From an uncultured Prevotella sp. (GTDB lineage: Bacteria > Bacteroidota > Bacteroidia > Bacteroidales > Bacteroidaceae): DNA of 64,000 nucleotides. Below the pieces are notes generated by a model. It did not search any database. It was not told where the DNA came from and was given only the letters and a program-made list of their open reading frames with translations. Shown piece after piece: positions 55,187 to 64,000 of this stretch. The position numbers were made by a program, and so were the translations under genes. The stretch lies in contig CAKQSF010000004.1 of the NCBI GenBank assembly GCA_934272845.1, forward strand, positions 62,001 through 126,000. Reading direction: 5' to 3'. The first letter of the stretch is position 1. Each line of letters begins with the position of its first letter.

Positions 55187-55422
55187 TAGGTGTAGTAGCA
55201 AAAAAATACGATAAGTATTCTGGGAGTGTAAAGGCGAGTTTTCAAAAATACGCCATTCTGCTGAAAAAATAATATAGTAAACTGCTATTAAGGATTGTTT
55301 TACACTGTAATCAGATACCGATTACAATGTAAAAGGATAGTTATAGCAGTGTAATAAGGTACTAATTGCAATGTAAAAGCATATGCTTTAGTGGAGAAAT
55401 AGCCTCCAATAGCGATGCTAAA

Positions 55423-55462
55423 AAAAACGGTCAAAAACGCCATCGTGTTTTTGACCGTTTTT
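55423..55462. terminator. Bidirectional terminator
   Basis: AAAAACGGTCAAAAAC (55423-55438) pairs perfectly with 55447-55462, 8-base loop, with A and T tracts on the two sides. Confidence 0.88.
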
Positions 55463-55614
55463 AGGCTCTATGAGATTGTGATGACGAAAGTGGAATAATG
55501 GCAGGCTATCTCTAAAATAAAGCATTAGAATGAGTTTTCACTTTTTGTTCTAAAATAATACGATAACTGTGAATACCCCATGACTTATATAGAATAATGT
55601 TATGCCCAAAACAA

Positions 55615-55655
55615 AGAACCTCCGTCAATTCGCAGTGTGAATTGACGGAGGTTCT
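55615..55655 (-). terminator. Terminator of the pectinesterase unit
   Basis: AGAACCTCCGTCAATTC (55615-55631) pairs perfectly with 55639-55655, 7-base loop, just beyond the pectinesterase stop. Confidence 0.88.
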
Positions 55656-55677
55656 CTTTATATGCAACAGTGGTAGT

Positions 55678-56649
55678 TCAGAATTTACAGTTCCACCACT
55701 CAGGCTTGTCTTTGTCTTCGAGCACCTTTTCTATAGTGTAGTCATCAGCCTTCACCTGCTTGCTCCATGTTACTCGTTTGCTAACGTCGACAGGTTTGCC
55801 GTCAAGCGTCATGGACCCACACTCTGCATAGAAGGCGGTCTTCTCCTTTTCTACGCCCCAGTTAAACCAACCTACGGGGTCAATGTGCTTGCCCATGCGA
55901 CAGTTTACATACACCGTCTTTGCGAATGGACGCCAAGGACGCCCTAACATGGTGCGTTCTACACCAGCAGCGGCAGTCAGTCGGCAGTTGTTCAGTACGT
56001 AACCGTAAGGCACTCCCTCAAGAGTTGAGGCGGCAGTGAGGTAACCTCTGCTGAGGCTGTGAATCTCACAACCATCGAAGAAAGCCGTTGACGAACCGAA
56101 GATGAAGTCTACCGTGCCCTCAATGTAGCAGTTCTTGTAATACTGCTTAGACTGTTTGCCGTAGGTGTACAGCGTGTCTTGGTAACCAAGAAAGCGGCAG
56201 TTGACGAACACAGCGCGTGTGCCTGCTACGAAAACTGCTACTGCCTGACCTACAGGACCAGAGGAATTAGCAAACGTAATGTTCTTGGCGTGGAAGTCAG
56301 GACCATAGATGTAGAATGACGAAGAGCCAGAAGTGCCCTTGTTTTCACCAAAGATGTTAGGCTTATTGGCATAATCATCGTAGGTGAGTATGGTGCCTTC
56401 TACACTCTCACCTATAAGGGTAACATTGAGTTTGCACTCTGCCAGTACCAGTTTCTCTTTGTAAACACCGTTGCGTATGAATATGCGCGTCTCGTTATTC
56501 TTACGAAAATCGGGCACGGCATTGATGGCTTCTTGCACAGTTCGATAGTCGCCGCTACCATCTTGCGCCACGATGATGTCATAGTCCTTAGCCTGTGTGC
56601 CGATGATTGCGATGAGGGCGAGGAAGAGTGACGTTAAAAATCTTTTCAT
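55678..56649 (-). CDS. Pectinesterase (CE8)
   Basis: A 323-residue exported protein (signal peptide about 1-20) with a right-handed beta-helix that de-esterifies methylated pectin. Active-site motifs are intact: GQAVA, GYQDTLY (Asp158), GTVDFIFG (Asp181) and LGRPWR (Arg237, Trp239). It follows the GH43 gene by 64 bases on the same strand and works logically before the pectate lyase at 2752-5154. Confidence 0.95.
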   Translation of the reverse strand: MKRFLTSLFLALIAIIGTQAKDYDIIVAQDGSGDYRTVQEAINAVPDFRKNNETRIFIRNGVYKEKLVLAECKLNVTLIGESVEGTILTYDDYANKPNIFGENKGTSGSSSFYIYGPDFHAKNITFANSSGPVGQAVAVFVAGTRAVFVNCRFLGYQDTLYTYGKQSKQYYKNCYIEGTVDFIFGSSTAFFDGCEIHSLSRGYLTAASTLEGVPYGYVLNNCRLTAAAGVERTMLGRPWRPFAKTVYVNCRMGKHIDPVGWFNWGVEKEKTAFYAECGSMTLDGKPVDVSKRVTWSKQVKADDYTIEKVLEDKDKPEWWNCKF

Positions 56650-56713
56650 TTATTGTTCGTTGTTCGTTATAATTGCTTTGTCATAACCGAGGAATAGAAG
56701 GCTCGGCTCCATA

Positions 56714-57775
56714 TCATTTCTTTTCCGCGGCACGCTTAGCCCAGTACTTTTGCAGTTTCTTAGCCTCCTTAACGGTCAGCCAACATACAGCACCGTGCTT
56801 CTGTTCTTGGAAGTTAGTGCGCTTCATCTCGCCAGAGTCAAAGCGTCCGAGTGGCTTAAACATCTTGAAGTCTGTAGTCTCCATGAAGCCGAAGTTGTGT
56901 GGTTTGATGCTGTAGATGTCGTACATCAGAATCCATCTGTCCTGACCTATGAGTTTGAACACGTGCGGAGCCTCGCATCCTCCCTTTTCATTATCAAGGT
57001 ATTCTGGTGCATATTCCCATGGACCATATATGTTGTCGCTCGTGGCTTGCTTAATGCCCGCAGTGCCGTCGTGTGCACAATAGAACAGGTGGTACTTGCC
57101 TTGGGCGTAGCATATGTCACCATCAATAGCGGAAATGCCTTCCTTTGGATAAACGAACAGTTCCTTTGGAAGCGTCTCAACCTTGTCAAACTCATCGTTA
57201 ACGTAGCAATAATACAGTTTGTTCATGCCCACGCCGTGGCGCATTGTGAAGTAAATTACGAGTTTGTTCTTCGCGTAATCGTATGCCGTTTCGGGTGCCC
57301 ATACGCAGCCAATGTCAGCAAGTGAGGGGGACATAGTGTCGAAACGCACGTTGGTGCGCTTCCAGTGTATGAGGTCATCAGACTTCATCAGCACCAGCGC
57401 ACGGTTGTTTCCCCAACCAAACTTCTTGCCGTCGCGCTCCCATTCGGTATCTCTTCCTGCCTGTTCCTTATATATATTAAGGTCGGTCATGGCGATATAG
57501 AACGAGCCGTTGGGCGCACGGAAGATGTGAGGGTCACGTATTCCCTTCTGCAACGCTATGGTATCGCCAGCCATTATGGGCGTGTCACCGTTCAGGGACG
57601 TAAAGGTGTGACCGTCATAACTAACCGCCATGTACAGTCCGTGGGTGGCATCCTTGTGGTAAACCATTAGATATGCACCCATATCCTTTTCCGCTGGCGC
57701 TTTCTTCTTAGCCGAAACAGGCGCACAAATCAGCATAGTCGCAAGAGCGACAAGTGTTAAAAAGAGTTTTTTCAT
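56714..57775 (-). CDS. Glycoside hydrolase family 43-like enzyme
   Basis: A 353-residue exported protein (signal peptide about 1-22) with a five-bladed beta-propeller fold expected. Likely catalytic acids are Asp81 in IRDPHIF, Asp219 in SAIDGDI and Glu268 in GGCEAPHVF; VWAPETAYD is also typical. GH43 enzymes mostly release arabinose or xylose side chains; next to a pectinesterase, pectic arabinan or galactan is the likely target. The subfamily was not determined. Confidence 0.85.
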   Translation of the reverse strand: MKKLFLTLVALATMLICAPVSAKKKAPAEKDMGAYLMVYHKDATHGLYMAVSYDGHTFTSLNGDTPIMAGDTIALQKGIRDPHIFRAPNGSFYIAMTDLNIYKEQAGRDTEWERDGKKFGWGNNRALVLMKSDDLIHWKRTNVRFDTMSPSLADIGCVWAPETAYDYAKNKLVIYFTMRHGVGMNKLYYCYVNDEFDKVETLPKELFVYPKEGISAIDGDICYAQGKYHLFYCAHDGTAGIKQATSDNIYGPWEYAPEYLDNEKGGCEAPHVFKLIGQDRWILMYDIYSIKPHNFGFMETTDFKMFKPLGRFDSGEMKRTNFQEQKHGAVCWLTVKEAKKLQKYWAKRAAEKK

Positions 57776-57806
57776 CGTAGTTTTAGTATTGTTTAGTATC
57801 AGTACT

Positions 57807-57815
57807 GCAAAGGTA
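57807..57815 (-). promoter_or_regulatory. Promoter -7 element of the GH43-pectinesterase unit
   Basis: TACCTTTGC on the minus strand, 32 bases before the ATG. Confidence 0.6.
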
Positions 57816-57861
57816 ATGCTTTTTTCTCACAATGGCAAGAAATTCCAATCATTACTCTCTA

Positions 57862-58638
57862 CTAAAACAACCACAGCGGTCCGTTGCCCTTTCCGATGTG
57901 TAGGTTGCGCCCTCCGTTGATGCCTTTGTCTATCACCTCCTTGCCCACCTTTACCGCTTCAGGCAGCGAGAGCCCAGTGGCGAGTCCCGTAGCGATGGCA
58001 CTCGACAGCGTGCATCCAGTGCCGTGAAGGTTCGTTGTCGTTATGCGTGGCGAGCAATATTCGTGCGTTGTGCCATCAGTCGTGAAGAGAACATCGCGCA
58101 TTATGCTTCCCTCACCGTGTCCTCCCTTTAAGAGAAAGGCAATACCATATTCCTTTACGAGTACGTGCCCTATCTTTTCAAGGTCGTATTCGCCCTCGTT
58201 GCCACTGAGACGCAGAGCCTCTGGTATGTTAGGCGTGACGAGAGTGCAGAGTGGGAAGAGTTCTTTCTTGATGTACTCCACACATTCGTTGCTCATCAAC
58301 TGTGTGCCACTGGTAGATATCATCACAGGGTCGCAGACGGTGGGGAGACCGAATTGCTTTATGAATTTTACGATGACGCGCGCTGACTCCACGCAAGGTA
58401 TCATGCCAATCTTTATCGCCTCCACATTGATGTCGCTGAAGACAGATTGCAACTGCGCCTCTAACATATCCTCAGGCACCGTCATTACCCTTTGCACCCC
58501 TACGGTGTTCTGCGCCGTAAGAGCCGTGGGCACGGTCACGGCATAATGCCCTAACGACGTAATAGTCTTCAAATCCTGCTGTATTCCAGCCCCCGCCGAT
58601 GTATCACTACCTGCTATTGTAAGGATTATATTCTTCAT
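57862..58638 (-). CDS. thiD: Hydroxymethylpyrimidine (phosphate) kinase
   Basis: About 258 residues. The start is set at the ATG at 58638, which overlaps the upstream stop as ATGA and matches the usual MKNIILTIAGSD beginning; a start three codons earlier (58647) is possible. It phosphorylates HMP and HMP-P to the pyrophosphate for thiamine. Motifs: GSDTSAGAGIQQDLKTI, DPVMISTSGTQLM, TPNIPEA and an intact GTGCTLSSAIA. It serves as the in-window control for the degenerate kinase domain at 33137. Confidence 0.95.
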   Translation of the reverse strand: MKNIILTIAGSDTSAGAGIQQDLKTITSLGHYAVTVPTALTAQNTVGVQRVMTVPEDMLEAQLQSVFSDINVEAIKIGMIPCVESARVIVKFIKQFGLPTVCDPVMISTSGTQLMSNECVEYIKKELFPLCTLVTPNIPEALRLSGNEGEYDLEKIGHVLVKEYGIAFLLKGGHGEGSIMRDVLFTTDGTTHEYCSPRITTTNLHGTGCTLSSAIATGLATGLSLPEAVKVGKEVIDKGINGGRNLHIGKGNGPLWLF

Positions 58639-59177
58639 TTTCTCCATGCATCGCCTAATATCATTGCTCCCCCAAAGCCCATATCCTCTACCTCTTTCAT
58701 GCGGTTGAAGGTGACACCGCCAAGTGCAAAGACCTTATTGTCTATCACTCCATGCGCCTTTGCCGCCAATATCTCCTCGCGACTGAAGGCGGAATGATAA
58801 CCTATCTTAGAGATAGAGTCGTAGATAGGCGACAGACTAACGTAATTGCAGCGGTCTTTCCACTCTTCAACCTCTGCCAAACTGTGGCAACTTTTGCTCA
58901 CGCTGCCCGTCCAACCAGCAGGTGGTTGGGGATTGCGCGAGTTGAGATGTACACCGTAAAGACCGTATTTCACGGCGAGAGAATGATGGTCGTGCAGTAC
59001 GAGTCGGTCCCAACAATCACGCGGTATCTCGTTAATCAGTCGTTCTACCTCCTCTTTCGTAGCCTGAGGTTTGCGTATATGCAGCAAGTCCACATTGCCT
59101 TGACGGAGCAGACAGGCTATGCGCTCTGCCTCACCGCCAAAGAATGTGGGCTTGGTTATTATCACTGTAGTGAACAT
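58635..59177 (-). CDS. ThiE/TenI-family protein
   Basis: A short (180-residue) TIM-barrel relative of thiamine phosphate synthase. It keeps HIRKPQ and LHDHHSLAVKYGLYGVHL, but the second magnesium-binding Asp of ThiE (Asp82 in the GKKD of the full ThiE at 63.3 kb) is Asn82 in NSRNP. That favours a TenI-like role (thiazole tautomerase) over thiamine phosphate synthesis. It begins immediately after the thiH stop and overlaps thiD, so it is firmly within the thi operon. Confidence 0.82.
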   Translation of the reverse strand: MFTTVIITKPTFFGGEAERIACLLRQGNVDLLHIRKPQATKEEVERLINEIPRDCWDRLVLHDHHSLAVKYGLYGVHLNSRNPQPPAGWTGSVSKSCHSLAEVEEWKDRCNYVSLSPIYDSISKIGYHSAFSREEILAAKAHGVIDNKVFALGGVTFNRMKEVEDMGFGGAMILGDAWRK

Positions 59178-60326
59178 TTATCCTACTTTAGTTTCAACGT
59201 TCTTGCCGAACAGGTCGAAGGAAGCGTCCCAATCCTTCCATACTGGCTCACGTCCTAACTCCTTCAAGCGGCGGTTTATCTCCTTCGCTGTGCGGTCATC
59301 AGACACCGTAAACTGCTCAAGTGCCTGTGGATATGTATGGTATCCGCCTGGGTTCACCTTTGATTCGGCAGACATTGTGGTAACGCCCAGAGTACACATG
59401 TTATCTCTTATGAACTGAGGCTCACGTGTGCTGTACGAGATGTCAACGTCATGGTCGAAGATACGCATAGCGAACGTAACCTGTGCCAGTTCCTTATCGC
59501 TTACGAAACAGTTGGGTTGGAAGCCCTCATTCTGTGCAGGACGCATACGAGGGAAGTTTACTGAGTACTTAGTTTTCCAGTAATGCTTCTGAAGATAACG
59601 CAGATGGTGAGCCATCATCACCACATCCGTACGCCATTCCTTTTCCAATCCGAGCAGCGCACCCATGCCAATGGAGTGAACACCAGCCTGTCCCATGCGG
59701 TCAAAGCCATTGACACGCCACTCAAACTTAGACTTCATGCCGGCTGGATGGTACAACTTATAGTTGTCGCGGTGGTACGTTTCTTGGAAGCAAATAACGC
59801 CATTAAGTCCGTGTTTGGTAAGTTCGTAATACTCTTCAGCCTTCAATGGCATCACCTCTATCTTGATATTAGAGAAGTACTTCTTCGCTATGTCGATAGC
59901 CTTTGCAAGGTATGGCACGCCAGCCTTAGCGGGATTCTCGCCAGTAACGAGGAGAATGTTCTCGAATGGAGCCAACTTCTTAATGGCTTTATATTCATCT
60001 TCTATCTGCTCTGGCGTGAGAATGGTGCGCGCCATAGGGTTACTGCGGTGGAAACCACAGTATACGCAGGAGTTAGAACATGAGTTTGTGATGTAAAGAG
60101 GAATGAACATCGACATCGTTTTGCCAAAACGTTCCTCGGTATATTTGCGTGATAGTTGCGCCATCTGCTCCAAGTACGGCTCTGCGGCAGGTGAAATCAT
60201 AGCCATAAAGTCGTTAACGTCGCAGTTACTCTTGCCCAAAGCGCGCCTTACATCAACGTCAGTCATCTGAGCAATGCGCTCTGTGGTCTCGTCCCAACTT
60301 ATCTTTTCTAATTCGTCTGAAAACAT
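59178..60326 (-). CDS. thiH: 2-iminoacetate synthase ThiH
   Basis: A 382-residue radical SAM enzyme that cleaves tyrosine to dehydroglycine for the thiazole ring. The 4Fe-4S motif is CSNSCVYC (Cys83, Cys87, Cys90), in ITNSCSNSCVYCGFHRSN. Its presence, instead of ThiO, indicates an oxygen-independent thiazole branch. It is separated from thiC by the dispersed element at 60350-60541. Confidence 0.96.
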   Translation of the reverse strand: MFSDELEKISWDETTERIAQMTDVDVRRALGKSNCDVNDFMAMISPAAEPYLEQMAQLSRKYTEERFGKTMSMFIPLYITNSCSNSCVYCGFHRSNPMARTILTPEQIEDEYKAIKKLAPFENILLVTGENPAKAGVPYLAKAIDIAKKYFSNIKIEVMPLKAEEYYELTKHGLNGVICFQETYHRDNYKLYHPAGMKSKFEWRVNGFDRMGQAGVHSIGMGALLGLEKEWRTDVVMMAHHLRYLQKHYWKTKYSVNFPRMRPAQNEGFQPNCFVSDKELAQVTFAMRIFDHDVDISYSTREPQFIRDNMCTLGVTTMSAESKVNPGGYHTYPQALEQFTVSDDRTAKEINRRLKELGREPVWKDWDASFDLFGKNVETKVG

Positions 60327-60349
60327 TTTTTCTTGTTTTTTTATTAAGT

Positions 60350-60541
60350 GGTGGTTCTATAAATTAACTTTGTTATATTTAGAGACTATTCTCGAGGTCA
60401 AAGTGTAAGTGAGTGATGGAGTTATGCAGTGCATAACGACAGAACGAACTCATGCTTTGAATCGAAAAGAAACCAAAAGATAACAAAACGTTATCATGTT
60501 ATAGAAGTTCTATTTTACGGTGGTAATTTATGGAACCACCC
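60350..60541 (+). repeat. Dispersed 192-base element, copy B
   Basis: Opposite orientation to copy A (5329-5521). Ends GGTGGTTCTATAAATTA and its near complement; the conserved inner block GAGGTCAAAGTGTAAGTGAG and the hairpin GTTATGC-AGT-GCATAAC are present. It fills the thiC-thiH gap, ending 18 bases from the thiC stop and beginning 24 bases upstream of the thiH ATG. Confidence 0.85.
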
Positions 60542-60559
60542 TGAATTCCGTTTGCCGTC

Positions 60560-62302
<1,743 letters not shown>

Positions 62303-62323
62303 TTAATCGTAATTTAAATTCAA

Positions 62324-62332
62324 ACAAAGATA
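62324..62332 (-). promoter_or_regulatory. Possible internal promoter before thiC
   Basis: TATCTTTGT on the minus strand, 76 bases before the thiC ATG; the upstream box is unclear. Confidence 0.45.
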
Positions 62333-62370
62333 GTATTGAGAATACCAACTATGTAGTTTGTTTTTCTTTT

Positions 62371-62500
62371 TAACGTTAATCTTCATTAATCTAACATTAA
62401 TTTTTCATTAATCTATCTCTGACGAGATATTTGATTAAACATAAGAAATGTCAAAAGTATTAATGAGAGATTAATGAATGATTAATGGTCATTAATGTTT
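62371..62500. repeat. ATTAAT-rich long inverted repeat, copy 2
   Basis: Left arm 62371-62414 and right arm 62459-62500 pair imperfectly, each with four ATTAAT motifs 10-11 bases apart and a loop of about 45 bases. Same design as 8781-8933. It lies in the thiG-thiC gap and could end thiG transcripts. Confidence 0.85.
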
Positions 62501-62522
62501 TCTCCCATTACCAGCAAACCGA

Positions 62523-63293
62523 TTAATTCAAGAAAGCGGTAAGAGGCGAACTTGCCTGGGCAGAGTCGCTGATGGCACCGAGTCCTGCTTCGTATGCGCG
62601 ACGACCCGCAATGACAGCCTCTTTGAACGCAGTAGCCATCTGAACAGGGTCACCTGCTACGGCAATAGCGGTATTAACAAGGCAGCAGTCGGCACCCATC
62701 TCCATTGCTTCAGCCGCATGACTTGGTGCACCGATACCTGCGTCTACTACAACAGGAACAGTAGCCTGCTCTATTATAATCTGAAGGAAGTCCTTCATGC
62801 GCAGTCCTTTGTTTGTTCCGATAGGCGCAGCGAGTGGCATTACGGTAGCAGCGCCAGCCTCTTCAAGGTGCTTACAGAGGGTAGGGTCAGCCTGACAGTA
62901 AGGCAATACCACGAAGCCCATCTTCACGAGTTGCTCAGTTGCCTTCAGCGTCTCTATAGAGTCAGGCAGGAGGTAGCGTGGGTCTGGGTGTATTTCGAGT
63001 TTAAGCCAGTTGGTACCAAATGCCTCACGTGACATCTGAGCAGCGAAAACAGCCTCCTCAGCGGTTCTTACGCCAGATGTATTAGGCAGCAGTTGTATGT
63101 TAGGGTTTTGTGTTATGTGTGTTAGGAGGTCGTCATGCTTGTCCTCCAGTTCCACGCGCTTCATGGCAACAGTTACCATTTCTGTTTCACTTGCTTTGAT
63201 GGCGTCAGCCATTACTGTGTTGTTGTTAAACTTACCTGTACCGAGGAAGAGGCGAGAGTTAAACTCTCTGCCTGCTATTACTAATTTGCTCAT
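62523..63293 (-). CDS. thiG: Thiazole synthase
   Basis: A 256-residue TIM barrel that forms the thiazole phosphate from DXP, ThiS thiocarboxylate and dehydroglycine. The Schiff-base lysine is Lys98 in [31 protein letters not shown] and [19 protein letters not shown] are standard family segments. Confidence 0.97.
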   Translation of the reverse strand: MSKLVIAGREFNSRLFLGTGKFNNNTVMADAIKASETEMVTVAMKRVELEDKHDDLLTHITQNPNIQLLPNTSGVRTAEEAVFAAQMSREAFGTNWLKLEIHPDPRYLLPDSIETLKATEQLVKMGFVVLPYCQADPTLCKHLEEAGAATVMPLAAPIGTNKGLRMKDFLQIIIEQATVPVVVDAGIGAPSHAAEAMEMGADCCLVNTAIAVAGDPVQMATAFKEAVIAGRRAYEAGLGAISDSAQASSPLTAFLN

Positions 63294-63329
63294 ATTTGTT
63301 GTTTGTTATTTTGTAGTTTCGTTGTATTG

Positions 63330-63956
63330 TTATTTCTTGGCGTTCTCTATAACCTTCAGCAGTCTTTGCATCTCTTTCACCGGGTCATCTGCCCTTAGCA
63401 CCGTTCCGCTGAGGGCTATACCCGTCACTCCTGTCGCCATGATGTCAGGAATATCCTCTGCCGTTATGCCTCCGATGGCAACGATAGGGAGGTCTATCCC
63501 CTCCGCTTTCATACCACTGACGATACTCTTGTAGCCGTCAATACCGAGCACAGGTGATAGCCCTTTCTTCGTAGTAGTGAAGCGAAACGGTCCGCAACCA
63601 ATGTAGTTTGCACCGTTACGGTAATGCGCCCTTACGTCATCGAGCGTGTTTGCCGTACCACCTATTATATAATTACTGCCCAGTATCTCCCTTGCTTCAG
63701 CGATAGGCATATCCTTTTTGCCCAGATGCACACCGTCAGCGTGCAGTTCCTTTACCAAAGCCACGTGGTCGTCAATGATGAATGTAGCCCCCTTCGCCTT
63801 ACATAGAGCCTGTGCCTGAAGTGCAATAGGACGTATCTCGTCGTCAGAAGCATCCTTCATGCGCAGTTGAACCCAGCGGCAACCGCCGTCGAGAGCCATG
63901 CGGATGGAGTCGAGATACGAGTAATGTTCAGTAAAATGTGAAATAAATTGCAGCAT
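63330..63956 (-). CDS. thiE: Thiamine phosphate synthase
   Basis: A 208-residue enzyme joining HMP-PP and thiazole phosphate. Magnesium-binding Asp63 (IIDDHVAL) and Asp82 (HLGKKDMP) are both present, with GPFRFTTTKKG and VAIGGI. It contrasts with the shorter paralog at 58635. It starts 4 bases after thiS. Confidence 0.95.
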   Translation of the reverse strand: MLQFISHFTEHYSYLDSIRMALDGGCRWVQLRMKDASDDEIRPIALQAQALCKAKGATFIIDDHVALVKELHADGVHLGKKDMPIAEAREILGSNYIIGGTANTLDDVRAHYRNGANYIGCGPFRFTTTKKGLSPVLGIDGYKSIVSGMKAEGIDLPIVAIGGITAEDIPDIMATGVTGIALSGTVLRADDPVKEMQRLLKVIENAKK

Positions 63957-63960
63957 AGTT

Positions 63961-64000
63961 TTATCCTCCGCAAGCCGCTACAATGATGGTGACGTTATCA
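63961..64000 (-). CDS. thiS: Sulfur carrier ThiS, C-terminal end only
   Basis: The last 12 codons before the stop read DNVTIIVAACGG. A terminal Gly-Gly after a VTIIVAA-like strand directly before thiE is diagnostic of ThiS. The rest lies beyond the window. Confidence 0.85.
   Translation of the reverse strand, partial: DNVTIIVAACGG

Larger units (their letters stand above)
55187..55677. other. 491-base gap after the GT32 gene
   Basis: Contains an imperfect hairpin TTTTACACTGTAATC/GATTACAATGTAAAA (about 55307-55344), a related segment at 55350-55390, and two terminators. No gene was seen. Confidence 0.55.

Overview
The window looks like a Bacteroidales chromosome, most likely Prevotella or a close relative. 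The reasons are promoters of the Bacteroidetes type (TAnnTTTG at -7, TTTG about 20 bases upstream), almost no Shine-Dalgarno sequences, lipoproteins beside OmpA-type porins, secreted pectin enzymes whose ends resemble Prevotella sorting tails, and the rib/pdx/thi gene sets. No rRNA, tRNA, CRISPR array, insertion sequence or prophage was recognised. The genus is inferred from these features and was not tested.

Layout. 1-2435: end of a heavy-metal-type RND efflux pump and its TolC partner. 2752-5154: secreted pectate lyase. 5527-10369: asnS, a pseudouridine synthase with a long Gly/Gln/Tyr/Arg tail, and purB. 11649-17716: surface cluster (large lipoprotein, small lipoprotein, OmpA-type protein, secreted protein). 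18282-24015: DUF1846 gene and the riboflavin genes ribH, ribBA, ribE and ribD. 24327-26854: two tandem outer-membrane paralogs. 27183-31004: cell-wall amidase, MCE-family lipid-transport protein and dnaA. 32082-33044: M23/LysM endopeptidase. 33137-35973: a fused kinase-like/AraC regulator followed by pdxS and pdxT (vitamin B6). 36393-44147: glycosyltransferases, an acyltransferase and an MsbA-like exporter. 45079-51071: gltB and gltD. 51469-55186: three more glycosyltransferases, one a two-family fusion. 55678-57775: pectinesterase and a GH43 enzyme. 57862-64000: thiamine genes thiD, a ThiE/TenI paralog, thiH, thiC, thiG, thiE and the end of thiS.

Functional themes are biosynthesis of three B vitamins (B2, B6, B1), pectin breakdown, envelope glycan assembly and nitrogen assimilation.

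The most unusual content is between the genes. I see four families of dispersed, structured, apparently non-coding repeats: a roughly 196-base element with terminal inverted repeats in five copies (one forms most of the pdxS leader, one fills the ribD-ribE gap), a 193-base element in two opposite copies, a multi-stem element in two copies, and a long ATTAAT-rich inverted repeat in two copies. There are also four intergenic tandem arrays with periods of 22, about 33, 44 and 22 bases, all near multiples of 11. The best protein-level finding is the regulator at 33137-34207, a ThiD-like kinase domain that has lost its GTGC active-site motif, fused to an AraC DNA-binding domain directly upstream of pdxST.
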